Positions 1-12,418 of a DNA stretch of 64,000 nt are shown one piece after another. The position numbers and the translations under genes were made by a program. The notes below the pieces were generated by a model. That model ran no database searches, was not told where the DNA came from, and worked only from the letters and a program-made list of their open reading frames with translations. Source of the stretch: Arabidopsis thaliana (lineage: Eukaryota > Streptophyta > Magnoliopsida > Brassicales > Brassicaceae); the NCBI RefSeq assembly GCF_000001735.4, contig NC_003076.8, forward strand, positions 6,634,001-6,698,000, read 5' to 3'. Position 1 is the stretch's first letter. Every line of letters starts with the position of its first letter.

Positions 1-2459
1 AATACAAAAATGTTGACAACTAATGTTTTCTCTTTTCTCTCTCTTACTAATCGTTTTATGTCTTCGTGTCAAAACAAGAAACTAACCAAAGACTAGAGAG
101 AAAGAGAGTGAAGGTTCTTTTTGTGCTTGTGTTAAAATGAGTGAGTTAAGCAAAGCATTAATGAGAAATGAGAGATGTAAGAGAAGTGAACCTCTAAAAG
201 TTAAATAGAGGAAGAACCCCAAAAGCTCAACAATTTTTTATCGACGATTACTGTTCATGTCTAAATTTGTGCATTGATATGAAACGACATGTGAGTTACT
301 AGGTGACCATTTGGACTTGATTTTTTGGACACTCGTCAATGTCCTCTATCCACCGCTTTTCAGCCACTGTTCTGTAGCCTTTGCAGCAAGTGTTCTGTAA
401 CCACCAATTAATATGGACATCATTGTAACAAAATCACCACATATAGCTTGTTTTTGGGATTGTTCACCTATTAATCAAACATGAAAAGATTCACAAATCT
501 CACCATAACAATCCATAATTCACAATCCATAATAAGCCATCCATAATGCACATACCAATAACAAAAGCAGAGCGAGCTACAAACACACTTTTATCCACGA
601 ACAAAGATTTACCAAACACATCCATCAACGTTCGATATATCAACTTGGGCTTCTCTATCAGTTTTCAAATAAATTAAACCCATAACTTCAATATTTTCAG
701 AAAAAACATGACTAGCAAACTATAAAAGCCTAATCCACTAATTGTTCGATTTAATCGCAAGTAAATTCACGATGAACAAAGACCTCTAATCTCTGTAACA
801 TCGTAATATCTAGAATTTTACGGTGATATAAACAGAAAAAATCAGTAGAGACAATAACAAAGAAACTTATTGTTAGAGGATTCTGAGAATCGCAAGGATG
901 ATGATCATCTTCTTCCTGGGTTTGTTGTCGTGGATCTCAAACTTGGAGATTATGAAGAGATTATGAGGAGACGACAAATCGAAAGTTTATGAGGAGATTA
1001 TATATGGTATAATGAAGATTGGTGATTTCTTATGGAAAGGAGAGAAAATTAATGGGAACGACCATGATTTTGTAAGAATTATAGAGAACAACAATGATTT
1101 TGAAAGAGAGAATTGAAAATGATGAAAAACAAAAGAATATGGAAGAGAGAGATGATAAAAAGAAGAAAATTTCTCACCCACACGATCTCAACAATAATGA
1201 GTTAAAATTATTGCGTAATCACTACTTTAGGGGTAAATTGGTCCAATTTTCTCTCAAAAAGATGGCAAAGTGCTCACTCTCTCATAAGTGTCTCAAAAAG
1301 AATAATATTATCAAAAAGTGTCTAAACGTGTCACAATCCCATATTACTAAGCAAAGGAAGAGATAGTTAAAGGGTAGTGATGTCAATTCACATCAAAAAA
1401 GTGTCTAATGATTGTGAAGTGCCTAATTACGGCTAAACTTTCAGAAAAGTGCCTCAACACGTAATATTCTCTTAAAAAATTGTTTGCTTGTCCTTTTTAT
1501 GTCAACCTCTTATAAATTCTTTCTGAAGAGTGAATTGGACCTTGACTCAATCAATCCTCCTTTTTCTGCCAATAAATTGGGTCAATTTGCTCAAAGATCT
1601 ACTAATATCCTCCTCTCTTTTTTCCTACAATTCAAAGACGAAAAAACGTTTGGTTAATAATTTTCCTAGAAAGGAAGAAGTCTTTTGTTCGAATATTCCC
1701 GGGGTAAAAGGAGAGTGAAGTTTACTCTCTCTAATCAAAAAAAAAAAAAAAAAAGAAGTCTATCGTTAATTAAAAAAAAAATGAAGAAGAAGTCTATTGT
1801 CCAACAAACTCGAAGCTTTTACTCCCTTAATTTCTCAAGGTAAGTAATATTTTGTAGGGCCAGTAACACAAAACAATTGCAACAACTAGATTAGGGCTCT
1901 AACTTCTCATGATAACTATACAAGAACGAGCCAGCTTCTTATATTAGTTAAGCTCTATTGCTAGATTCACTTGTATCTCTCTCTGTTTCTTTGAGTTTAA
2001 TACTCGATTTCAATTTTGATCAAACTTTGAGAAAGTTACAAAACACTAATCCTTCAACCTAAATGACAAAAGGTGTTTCTAGTTTCTCCCCATCGACAGT
2101 GTTTCTCCGGCCAATCCTGATCGTCGACATAACGTCTTCTCCTTCCCCGGAGATTGTTCGAAAAAGGTTATATTTTGATACATAAATTACTACATGGAAT
2201 TGTTTTAGAAATGAACAAATTTTTGCTTACCCCATATATTCATATCTACTTTTAAATTAGTACAATTTTTATTGATTTTCTACTACTTTTGTTAGTGATG
2301 AATTTGGAAATTGGCAGGCTTAAAACGCTTAAACATATAGAACAAGACTTCTTGCATCATATATGAATACTATATCAAGTTTAGTCGTTAATATATACAC
2401 GTACGTGTACGTTCTTCACTAAAACCTAATTCAATCTAAAATTCGTACAGATCCCTAAA
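1..2459. other. Intergenic region upstream of the NPF gene
   Basis: AT-rich DNA with no convincing coding exon. It contains a cluster of degenerate short repeats of the form AAGTGYCT (about 1286-1455), a possible SINE tail ending in an 18-base A-run (about 1640-1754), and a pyrimidine-rich stretch near 1970-2110 that probably includes promoter and 5' leader sequence of the downstream NPF gene. Short open frames here (for example 987-1181 minus and 1094-1366 plus) are low complexity and resemble no family I know. Confidence 0.6.
1640..1754 (+). mobile_element. Possible tRNA-derived SINE fragment with poly-A tail
   Basis: A B-box-like GTTCGAATATTCC lies at 1687-1699, followed by a short conserved-looking segment with GGGGTAAAAGGAG and then an uninterrupted A-run at 1737-1754. 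This arrangement (internal pol III B-box, short body, A-tail) is that of a plant tRNA-derived SINE. The A-box is not clear and target-site duplications were not established, so this is a candidate only. Confidence 0.35.
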
Positions 2460-4590
2460 ATGGCCGCTATGGATCCGAGAAATAATGGCAACGTTGCTCC
2501 GCTAAATGTATGTAAACAAACCTTTATGACTTTAACGAATATAAATAAGTAATAGTTTGTGGAAATTTAATTTGAATGAGACATTAATTATTGCAAGGAG
2601 CGGGAGAGAGCAGAAAATTTGGAAGTTCGTGAAGTGGTAGAGGTTCAAGATGATCAAAGTGTGGTGTCTCTTATGTCCAACGATTCTGACCTTCAGAAAA
2701 AGATGATGAAGAAAGAGGAGAAGAAGAATGGTGGCTGGACAAACGCAATCATTTTGCTAGGTATGATATATAATTAATACTAAAATTAAAGATTTTGTAT
2801 ATAAGTTCAAATAATCTTACATAATTCATCATTATCTGAACAGTAAATCAAGGGTTAGCTACATTGGCCTTCTTTGGTGTGGGAGTAAACTTGGTGTTGT
2901 TCCTAACACGTGTTATGGGACAAGGTAATGCAGAAGCTGCGAACAATGTAAGCAAGTGGACAGGAACAGTTTACATGTTCTCTCTCGTTGGGGCATTTCT
3001 TAGTGACTCCTATTGGGGTCGTTACTTGACTTGCACGATATTCCAAGTCATCTTCGTTATCGGTGTTGGCCTCCTCTCTTTTGTCTCTTGGTTTTTCTTG
3101 ATTAAACCTCGAGGATGTGGCGATGGGGACCTTGAATGCAACCCTCCCTCTTCCCTCGGAGTTGCTATCTTTTATCTATCTGTATATTTGGTAGCTTTTG
3201 GATACGGAGGCCACCAGCCAACGCTGGCTACTTTCGGTGCAGACCAGCTTGATGATGATAAAAACTCCAAAGCTGCGTTTTTCAGCTACTTCTACTTTGC
3301 TCTCAACGTGGGAGCTCTCTTTTCAAACACAATCCTTGTTTATTTTGAGGATAAAGGGTTGTGGACTGAAGGTTTCTTGGTGTCACTAGGCTCCGCTATT
3401 GTCGCATTGGTGGCTTTTTTGGCCCCAACAAGACAATATCGTTATGTCAAGCCGTGTGGTAACCCGTTGCCTCGTGTGGCGCAAGTATTTGTGGCCACTG
3501 CTCGTAAGTGGAGTGTTGTTCGACCAGGAGATCCGCATGAGTTGTACGAACTTGAAGGTCCTGAATCCGCCATTAAAGGAAGTCGAAAGATATTTCATAG
3601 TACCAAATTTCTCTTCTTGGATAGAGCAGCAGTGATTACAGAGAATGATAGGTAAACCATATATAAACAACATTATATTATTCGTTTTCATTTTGTTATC
3701 ATGCAAGTTTTATTCCAAATATATACTTCATATAGTTGTCATCTTTTAACTTATGAAATTTCGGTATGACTGTATCCAGGAATGGGACAAGGAGCAATGC
3801 ATGGAGGTTGTGCAGTGTAACTCAAGTAGAGGAGGCAAAATGTGTGATGAAGTTGCTTCCAATATGGCTATGCACTATAATCTACTCAGTGATCTTCACA
3901 CAAATGGCGTCATTGTTTGTGGAGCAAGGTGATGTGATGAATGCATACGTAGGGAAATTCCACATCCCCGCAGCGAGCATGTCGGTCTTCGACATATTCA
4001 GCGTCTTTGTATCAACAGGAATCTACCGCCACATCATATTTCCATACGTGAGACCCACGGAACTTATGCGGATGGGGATAGGGCTGATCATAGGGATAAT
4101 GGCAATGGTAGCTGCAGGATTAACAGAGATCCAACGGCTGAAACGAGTAGTCCCGGGGCAAAAGGAGAGTGAGCTCACCATTTTATGGCAAATTCCACAG
4201 TACGTGCTTGTGGGAGCAAGTGAGGTGTTCATGTACGTTGGACAGTTAGAGTTCTTCAACGGACAAGCACCAGACGGGTTAAAGAACTTAGGAAGCTCGT
4301 TGTGTATGGCTTCGATGGCTTTAGGTAACTACGTGAGCAGTTTGATGGTTAATATTGTTATGGCCATAACCAAAAGAGGTGAGAATAGCCCCGGGTGGAT
4401 ACCGGAAAATCTCAACGAAGGTCATATGGATCGGTTTTATTTTCTGATTGCCGCGTTAGCAGCTATCGATTTTGTGGTTTATTTGATATTTGCAAAGTGG
4501 TACCAACCCATAAGTCATGATGAAGATAGTATCAAGGGCGGTTCTGGTGGTAGTCTGAAGAAGACCGTTTCTGAGTTGGAACAAGTTTGA
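2460..4590 (+). CDS. NPF7.1: NPF-family (NRT1/PTR) membrane transporter, NPF7.1-like
   Basis: Four exons: 2460-2507, 2598-2760, 2844-3651, 3780-4590, joining to a 609-residue protein. It belongs to the plant NRT1/PTR (NPF) branch of the major facilitator superfamily, predicted to be a 12-helix plasma- or endomembrane carrier of nitrate, peptides or other solutes. Support includes the first-helix region LAFFGVGVNLVLFLTR, the FLSDSYWGRY loop typical of the family, GGHQPTLATFGADQ (the conserved GxxxPxxxxxGADQF region in variant form), and the C-terminal half with QIPQYVLVGASEVF and EFFNGQAPDGLKNLGSSL. The first helix reads VNQGLATLAFFG where proton-coupled members carry ExxE(R/K), so the motif is missing. 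The substrate cannot be read from sequence. The small first exon was chosen because it gives the only in-frame ATG spliced to exon 2; identity with NPF7.1 is from memory of the locus order and length. Confidence 0.93.
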
Positions 4591-5631
4591 TTTTTTTTCT
4601 TTTTCTCTTTAGATTTTAAGTTTTAGCCGCAAGTCATCTTTTGAGATGTTTCTCTTTTATTGGTAGAACCGTAGAAGACGATCTTTTTGTTAGTTTCTAG
4701 AAATTTTCAATTGCTCGGTAGGGATACTTAAAGCAGAGCATAATAAGTAGGTAGTTGCTAAAAAATCTTCCGATTCCTTTGCGTTAGTAAAAAAGCTAGT
4801 CGTTTGAATAACATGTTTTGTTATCTTCAATAGTTTTATAAGATTAATAACAATGAAAATCTTGTGTCTATGAATGGCAATGTTAGCCAATATGATTAAA
4901 GCTAATGTGACATTTTTTTGTCAAGCTTTCAACTAAAAATTAAATACTGTACTATCTTGCACAGAAGTTATGTCGCAATAGAAGTTTTTTTAAAAAGACA
5001 AATAACTGTATTTTTCTATTTTGTTTTTAAAATTCATGCTCCTATAAATATGGCTCGTGGAAAAACTTGGATTTATTTTAAAAAAATAACCGTTGTTTCG
5101 TCACATTTTAGAGAAACTTGTTTTTCTTATTAATTTTGTTTTGTGAATGGACACATTTCACAATACTATTGGTAAAGGGACTTGTGATTTATAAGATACA
5201 GTATTGATTTCTTATATAAATATATATTTCTTTGTAATAAATTTAATTTTGATACTCATGATATATATCTATGAGAAAAAAATGATGTGTATTCAATCTA
5301 TTTAAAAAGTTTGAATTTTCTTATCTATGTCTAGTTTATATATTGTTTTTTTTAATAAACTGTACACAACAATATATGCAGAAAATTCTTTAGGTCTTGA
5401 TAAAGTGTTCAATGCTTTAAATGGTATGTCGCTGTCTGTTTTTAAGGCCTACCGTTTTCTTGTAAAGTAACTCAATTTGGTTCATGAAAATCAAAATACA
5501 GAGAAAGGCTAAGACAAAGATAATCTGAAAACAAAAGAATCTAGTCGAAAAAAAGAACCAACCACTAAAGCAAGATTCAAGACTCAAAATAGTACATTTT
5601 AGCAAAAGATGTTAAAAAGTAGATATAGAAA
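4591..5631. other. Convergent intergenic region
   Basis: AT-rich DNA between the 3' ends of the NPF gene and the OVATE gene. It should contain both 3' UTRs. No exon, RNA gene or repeat was recognised. Confidence 0.6.
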
Positions 5632-6297
5632 TTAGGGAGAGAACAAGGTGGCATAAATTTCTAAGAACACTTGGACAATAACTTTGTGGTGTTGACGAGA
5701 GTTTAACGACAAAAAACACTGAAGAAGCTGTTGTAACTCAGCCGGTGCAAATATCTGTCTCTCAACAATCATCTCCACCATTGACGTCCTGAAATCTTCA
5801 TATGGATCCTTTGACTTCTTCACCACCGCAAAACTCTCCGCCTTTGAAGAGTCCGAGGAGAAGCTTCTAGAAGAAAAGAGAGTATCAGAATCATCATCTT
5901 CACTTTCTTCTTTGTCTCCTTCGTCTTCTTCCTCACTACAAGACCAGTACCAAGACCCGGTTGACTTAAAACGTGAGGCAAAGAGAGGGTCAGAACCAAA
6001 CTGCGATCTTTGCTTCCTGTTTGTCTTGACCTTCTTCCTTAAATCTCGAAATGAACGGCTCTCTTCGTAGAAAGGGTTTGGTGGGAATATAGGTGACGCA
6101 CGAGGGCAAGAAGAAGCATGACTCTTTGGTCGTGATGGAGTTTTGGTTTTGGCTTTGGTAACGAAGAACCTCTCGGAAGACGTTGCTTTACTTGTAACAG
6201 CACAAGTCTCGACGACGTCGTATAGATCTCGTGGTCGGCAAGAGCTTAAAGATGACCGGACTATTCTTGAAACCCGGAGCTTCATTCTCTTCTCCAT
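5632..6297 (-). CDS. OFP8: OVATE family protein (transcriptional repressor), OFP8-like
   Basis: Single-exon gene of 221 codons. The C-terminal about 60 residues (from DPYEDFRTSMVEMI to the end) form the OVATE domain, with the typical sequence of a conserved DPYxDFxxSMxEMI start, a middle LxxLLxCFLSLN and a terminal helix. Family members act in the nucleus as repressors and bind KNOX/BELL TALE homeodomain proteins, affecting organ shape and secondary wall formation. The N-terminus has a short basic stretch (KRMKLRVSRIVRSS) that may aid nuclear localisation, followed by a serine-rich and acidic low-complexity middle (EEEDEGDKEESEDDDSD). Length fits small OFPs. Which of the roughly 18 Arabidopsis OFPs this is rests on locus memory; the family call is firm. 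Confidence 0.93.
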   Translation of the reverse strand: MEKRMKLRVSRIVRSSLSSCRPRDLYDVVETCAVTSKATSSERFFVTKAKTKTPSRPKSHASSCPRASPIFPPNPFYEESRSFRDLRKKVKTNRKQRSQFGSDPLFASRFKSTGSWYWSCSEEEDEGDKEESEDDDSDTLFSSRSFSSDSSKAESFAVVKKSKDPYEDFRTSMVEMIVERQIFAPAELQQLLQCFLSLNSRQHHKVIVQVFLEIYATLFSP

Positions 6298-8117
6298 GTT
6301 TAGAGAATATCGAGAGAGACTAATGAAGATGGTGTATTAAAGTCGTGTGATATAAGACTTTTGAGGGAAGGAGAGATAAATTCTCTGTTGTGTTTTTTCT
6401 TGTACTAGCATTCATTTTTCGTAATATTTATGATAATTTAATGATTACAACTTTTTACGTTTAACTCTTTCTGCAATGTCTTTTGTCATTTCACTGTCGT
6501 CTTTATCTTAAACTATTCGAATTGCTGACACAAAAATTAACCATTGGAATTTCCTTGTTGCTTTTTTCTTTCTGTTTTTATTTTAGGTAGAGACGCTTGA
6601 CCTTGCTTTGCTCGTTTTTCACTAATTTTAAAATATTTTAATTTTGAAAATTTGACATGAAACTGTTTTGTAATGTTTGTCATCTTGTAGACTAGTAAAA
6701 GTCAGTTTCTCTTTGATTTTTTTTATTTATATAACAGTCAGTTTCTTTAGCTTTTCGAATTCCTCATTATCAGGCAACTTAAAAAGTAGAGTTTGTTAAA
6801 ACTTCTTCTACTTGGAAGATTTTATCATTGTTAACTTAAAGGATTTGCATTGTAGTACCAGAAGTAATTAAGTACTATAGTCAATCTTACGTTAACGTTA
6901 CAAAGTTTTGGTGATACAATTCTGAATTCTTTTTTAACGATGCATAATTGAAACTTCTCCCCGGAATTCGTGCATCGGTTTTGGAGAATGAACGTTTTTT
7001 CAAAAAGGCAACTTAATTCAAAATTAAATGATTGAAAATGACAATTACACAGAAAGGTTGTGCACGATGATCACCAAAAGTCAGATTATATCTGCAAGTA
7101 AATAAAATAGATAACATTGACTTTCGTAACAAGAAAAAGGAGAGATTCATTTACCAATAAACAAAATTTTCCAAAACTTGCAAATAAGATTTACTTTTTG
7201 AAATCATCAATGGTAGTTTGATGAAACTGAAAACATTCCATCTATCCTAATGGACTTTTGTTTAATAAAATGAATATATATTGAAAATCTTGAAATATGA
7301 TCATTAATCAAATTGCATGTTTAGTCGTCGCAAGGTAAAGTTTTAAAACTGCAATGTCTATAAAGATTAGGTATTGTTGTGTCCATCCGACTACTAACAT
7401 TTTTCAAAACTAATTTTCATTAATGTAACCATCGAAGTCGAACACTGATGTATAAATCTTCTCCACAATCGTTTCTTTCAACATGTTGAAGAAATGAAAA
7501 AAAAAAAAAAAAAAACAAAGAATGAATTTTCTTCCTCTGCTCCAGTGGAGCAGCCCATGCATATAATCCCACTATGGGGATCGAACCCCAATGAAAACAG
7601 AGAACCTGGCCAAGTGGAGGACCACTATAGCCTATATAGTCAATTTAGCATGATTTATTAATTTTCAGCTGCTAGAGCAGACTTCCTAAATGCAAATTCC
7701 TAAGGACAATTGAAATATTTCTTATAAAGAAAAAAGGAGGAGGAATGATAGGTCTGATGTTTGGAAGTGTATATGCTTATTGGCTAATCTAATTTACCTT
7801 TTTTACGTTATTGTTAGGTTTTGGTGTGGTGGCAGGTTGGGGACCATATTATCTGCCTCTTCCTATTTGAATTTCAAAAAGTTTACACTAATTTGGGTAT
7901 GCATGATACATTTCAAATAAAATTGTTTTTTTTAGTGGAGGCTAATGTTTTTAGAAATTAGTATTTCTTCCTACATATTTTAGCTCTTTGAATGATGATT
8001 TTAAAAATGATTTACCTAAAACAAAATTGCCAGTTTTCCAAGTAAAAGTGAGACTACATTCTGTGGTCAGTGTAAATGACAGTAGAAAAAAGACTGGACC
8101 CCAGACACGGCTATATG
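6298..8117. other. Intergenic region with a SINE-like element
   Basis: AT-rich DNA between the OVATE promoter and the 3' end of the site-1 protease gene. Apart from a tRNA-derived SINE candidate at about 7497-7640 nothing was recognised. Open frames are short and without family resemblance. Confidence 0.6.
7497..7640 (-). mobile_element. Candidate tRNA-derived SINE (minus strand)
   Basis: Read on the minus strand there is a perfect pol III B-box, GGTTCGATCCC (complement of 7577-7587), preceded by TAGTGGTCCTCCACTTGG, which resembles a degenerate A-box region. It is followed by a body that ends in a T-run (A-run on plus, 7497-7515). The element is too long and too weakly paired to be a tRNA gene. 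Some plant SINEs end in a T-run, so this is the preferred reading. Boundaries are approximate and no target-site duplication was confirmed. Confidence 0.45.
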
Positions 8118-11100
8118 CTAGGCTAATCGATTCGACCCTGATGCTCTTCTCCGCCTACCCCTCTTCTGCCTGATTCTCCATATGCTTAGTAGCACTAGAA
8201 CTCCTACAACACAACCCGAAAAAGTTTGATGACCTACTTTGGAAACAAGAATCATACTGATCATGCAATGAAAGGTTAAGCAAGAGACTAAATATCTTCC
8301 AAAAGTTTTCGAGTATATTACCACTAGCTACAACACCAGCAAGTACGATCCAGCGAGTAGGAACAAGAAATGGCATGTCAATCTGTAAATTGAGAGCAAA
8401 ATATTAGAAAATTATTTGGTCCCTCCAAAATTAATTAGAAAAACTAGAAGATTACATGAATTACCTCGTCTCTATTGAAAAGGCCTCCCAGAGACTTGCT
8501 CCTGGAAGAACTAAGCTCACCTCCTTCCTTGGCTGATCTCCAACGCGTTGGTCTTTTACTCTCCACTGTGAAATTCAAGCCTCTACCCAAATCAATGCCA
8601 TGATAACCGGGTAATCTACGATTCCTTCCTCTGACATGTAAGTTATATCCTTTAGTCCCCCATACTTCAAATCTGGAGTCACTCTCACAGATTAGCTCCT
8701 TTCCGATCACAGAAGAGTATGTTGAAAAATTTACATCAGTTCTTCGGGATGGCAGTTGCTTCTCGTCTATGATTACTGGTGAATATCTCTTAGCAAATTT
8801 TGAGAAAAGTACAGGGTCTTTGATATTTGAACTGCTAAAATCTAGCATTTTCTTCAGGAGCCAGTAGCAGTTGGTGACCATGTGGCTACTATCCAAACAA
8901 TTTGAGTCTCCATATACACCAACCCGACCTTCACCAATCTCCAAAAGCCCAAGAACAGCAGGGTCTTCCTGTAAACACAGCCACATTATCACAAACAAAT
9001 CACTGCAATTTAATTAAGAAAATCCAAGGCACAGTTAGAAGTGGAGAGAACTGGTTTCTCATTACCTTTGATGCCTCAGTTAGCAGTAGATTTTGGGTAG
9101 CGCCACTCTCAGAGCTGTCTAATAAAGGAAAAGTGTGCAAAAACCCACCAGCAGGAAACCGGACTATGTTTGTTCCAGAAGCATATCGACTCTGCTCACC
9201 GTCAATACTGAAATCCCCATTCAGAATTTTGTCCCCAAACGCAATCCCAAATGATGCAAGAAGGTTATTAAGTGCTGGGATATTTGCACCTCCAGTGACT
9301 GGAGTCCACCAACTGCGTGTGTTATCATCGAAGAATCTCATCTTCACCATGGTATCGACATTATACCACTCAGCAAACACAACCAGACCCAGTCCAGTAT
9401 TGATAACGTCATCTCTGAGTTTTTCAATTTCTTCTGGAAAGTAATCATCTTCAAGGTCAACCATCAAAAGGGTTCCATATTGCTGAGCATCAAAACATGT
9501 AAGGGGCGAACCAAGAGTCTCGATATAGTACCCAGCATCACGTAACATGTTGTACATGATGTGAAAGTTTGTATGCAGGTGATCACCATGCCAATCAAGT
9601 ATGTCATTGCGGACATCCAAAGAGTCTCTTGGAATATAACCAGGAGGATATTTAATGCTGTGAAATTGATCCCACAAAATACGTTTCGCTCGTGGTGGAG
9701 TGGGAATCACTTTCAGTTTCAACTGAAGAGAACAAGTACTCCTTCTAGGCCCACTTTCTCCAGAGGCTGGTGGGCTATAGACTTTCACAGTTACATTACC
9801 CTCTATTTCACCTGTGAACTGTGCACCTTCTTCCTTGATCTGCATGTGTAGAGCTAGATAACCAGTCCACGGCCATATAACATCCGGGTACTTAAAGTGA
9901 ATGCTCAGAAGATTTCCTTCCTCGTTTGCAGGGTGCCATGTTGGTGGACTTTCAATATAGCCAATGACACCCATACCATTAAGAATTGTCGTGTTGAAAA
10001 TGATGGGCATAGCCCCGGCATATAGCGGCTGACGACAAAAGGGCCAGGAATATGGACAATCATTATAATCAAGAATGCTCGGGAAAATGCTTGCCCGGGG
10101 GTGGTAGCTCTTTAGAATTTCATATGATTCTAATCTGACAAAGAGTCGAAAAATTAGAGACTACAAAAATAAAGGAACTAGGATTAAAATAAAAATAAAG
10201 AGTACAATGGTGATAACCAATATGGATAAGTAACTTACAGATCAACTCTTCCAGCACCCTGTTCATACATATTAGGACCTGAAAGCTTAGCAGCACCTTC
10301 GACCAATGCCTGCTTCATGCTTGCTGGATTGAGCAGATCCTTCCTTCTAGCTTCAGGAATAACACTTACAAGTAGGCAAACAATACCAGCAACAACAGGA
10401 CTAGCCACACTTGTTCCAGACAGGCTTTTACAACCAGTGCTGATCTTGGACCCCATAATGTCGCGGCCATATGCAACCACATCTGGTTTCACACGGCCAT
10501 ATCTGTAAGCAAAACTTTGAAGTTAGGAATTGCAAGAAAACAAGCTATTTTGTATCTTTACGATTGTAGGGTTTGTAAAAGGGAATGTAGAAGCAGCAAG
10601 GAAATACAGTACCCATGAGGAAGTTCCCAGGTGCTCATGCCACGAGATGAGAATGAAGCTATGTGATCATCATTGTCAATACCTCCGACACCTATTACAT
10701 CACTCTGGTCAGCTGGATTATTTAACGTTCCGTAAAGTGGCCCATCATTTCCAATTGCAGACACCATAATGATATTGCTGGCTGTTATTTCCCAAACCTG
10801 TTAGAAGAAAATCAGTGCCTCTGGAACACACGACTGTTCATATATGCTAGAGAGAAACATCCCCACCACTCGACTCAACAGGATAAGTAAACTCCAACCA
10901 AGAGATTAAGGAACAATTACCTTCTCTACAAAAGGCAGATCCAAGTAATCCGGTCCCCCAATGCTCAAATTTAATACATCCATATCTGTTGCTATAGCAT
11001 AATTGAAAGCATCAAGAAACCATGAGGTGTATGATACCTGCAACAAGCTGAGCGCAAACTTATCATAACCTATTTGATTAAGACAACTTGCGTATCTGGG

Positions 11101-12418
11101 AAAGAGAAAAGGAAGGCACACAGATTTATAGCGCTCAATTACAGTGTCTCGAGGACAAAATAAAGATCACTGTGTAACCAATATCAGTATCTTAGCAAGT
11201 GTAATTAGGGAAACAGAAACAGAATTTACTGGACCATGAGTGGATTTAGTTTAGTTGAAGGAATGTTAAACCTTATCCCGCATGAGAAGAAGTATCTGTT
11301 GTGTGATCATGCATTACCTGGGCATCTGTGAACACTCGAAAAGCATAGATTTCCGTGTCTGAGGCAAAACCAAGACATTCTGGATTTCGACCAGCAATAA
11401 CACCAGCAACAAACGTCCCATGACCCAGGTTGTCATTCAAAGTGTCCTCATTTGTCCAATTCGTACGCTCCTGAAAGTTACTCCGTCAATACCAGCTTCA
11501 GAGCTTAACAAGGCAAGTAGATAAAAGAAAACTAGTAATTTAAACACTTCACACTTCTCAGAAATCTTTGAGAAATACTATGGTTTATCAGTTTCTCCAA
11601 AAAGTGATACCTTGATCTTACGAAAATGAGGGTGATCAGCTCTTATTCCAGTATCAAATATAGCCATTTTAACTTTAGCGCCGGTGTAACCCTTCTTCCA
11701 GAGATGATCTGCTCCAAACATGGACGTGACTTGAGTCTTCTGCAAATTAGAAAACAAATGTAACTTATTAAAGACCTCACTTACAGTTTACGATACCAAA
11801 AATTAGCACATAGATCGATAGTGAGCAGAGAAAAACAGATATTGACTATGTTACTTCACAATTTCTCACCTGAGCGAGAAGATGTCGACTCCAGTTTAAC
11901 GTGGTGTTACTTGTATCGGCCATAGGAGAGGACTCAGTTCCTTCTTCGAAAGACATAGAAGTGAAGATCTTCCCCGGACGTTTCTTCCCGTCGGGAAAAG
12001 ATCCTCCAAGCAAAACTCTCTGGTACTTAAACTCAACGTTCACGTCTTTCACCATCTCCAGCCTCTCAATCTCTCCAACCACGGCCTCTTTCCCGCTTTC
12101 CTCGATCCATAGAACACCGAAGTCAGTCGGATACTTCGTCGCCGGGTTAATCCTCTCGATCCAACCCCAACCACCGGATCGGACCTTCGATTCGAGGTAA
12201 ATTCGATGATCTTTCGCCGGCTTATACTGCTTAAATCGGATTATATAGTTAGTCTTCGTTTCATTCTCAGACTCCAAACGAGTTACGTTCTCTGGATTGA
12301 GATTTTGTTGCTGGGGATGGTAAGTGCTGGGACGGAGCCAGAAGAGAGAAACGGAGAGAAATACGACGATGATACAGGATCTGTAAGGATATGAAGAAGC
12401 TTCTCCGAGCACCTTCAT
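8118..12418 (-). CDS. SBT6.1: Site-1 protease (membrane-bound subtilase SBT6.1)
   Basis: Ten exons on the minus strand: 11870-12418, 11611-11739, 11318-11470, 10921-11037, 10613-10797, 10239-10502, 9066-10134, 8465-8968, 8322-8382, 8118-8203, totalling 1038 residues. It is a Golgi/ER subtilisin-like serine protease that cleaves membrane-anchored bZIP factors, pectin methylesterase pro-regions and RALF propeptides (family knowledge). The catalytic triad is visible: Asp about 212 in MAIFDTGI, His about 243 in LGHGTFVAG and Ser about 409 in SGTSVASP, with the oxyanion Asn about 333 in AIGNDG. An N-terminal hydrophobic segment (residues about 13-27) is the signal anchor. The last two exons encode the transmembrane helix [19 protein letters not shown] and a very basic tail ([16 protein letters not shown]). 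Skipping the last intron would replace this tail by an unrelated 39-residue extension. It is divergently transcribed from the GT47 gene. Confidence 0.96.

Noticed and set aside
7540-7640. tRNA gene near the B-box
   Set aside because: No cloverleaf: the anticodon and acceptor arms cannot be paired around GGTTCGATCCC, and the element ends in a homopolymer run.
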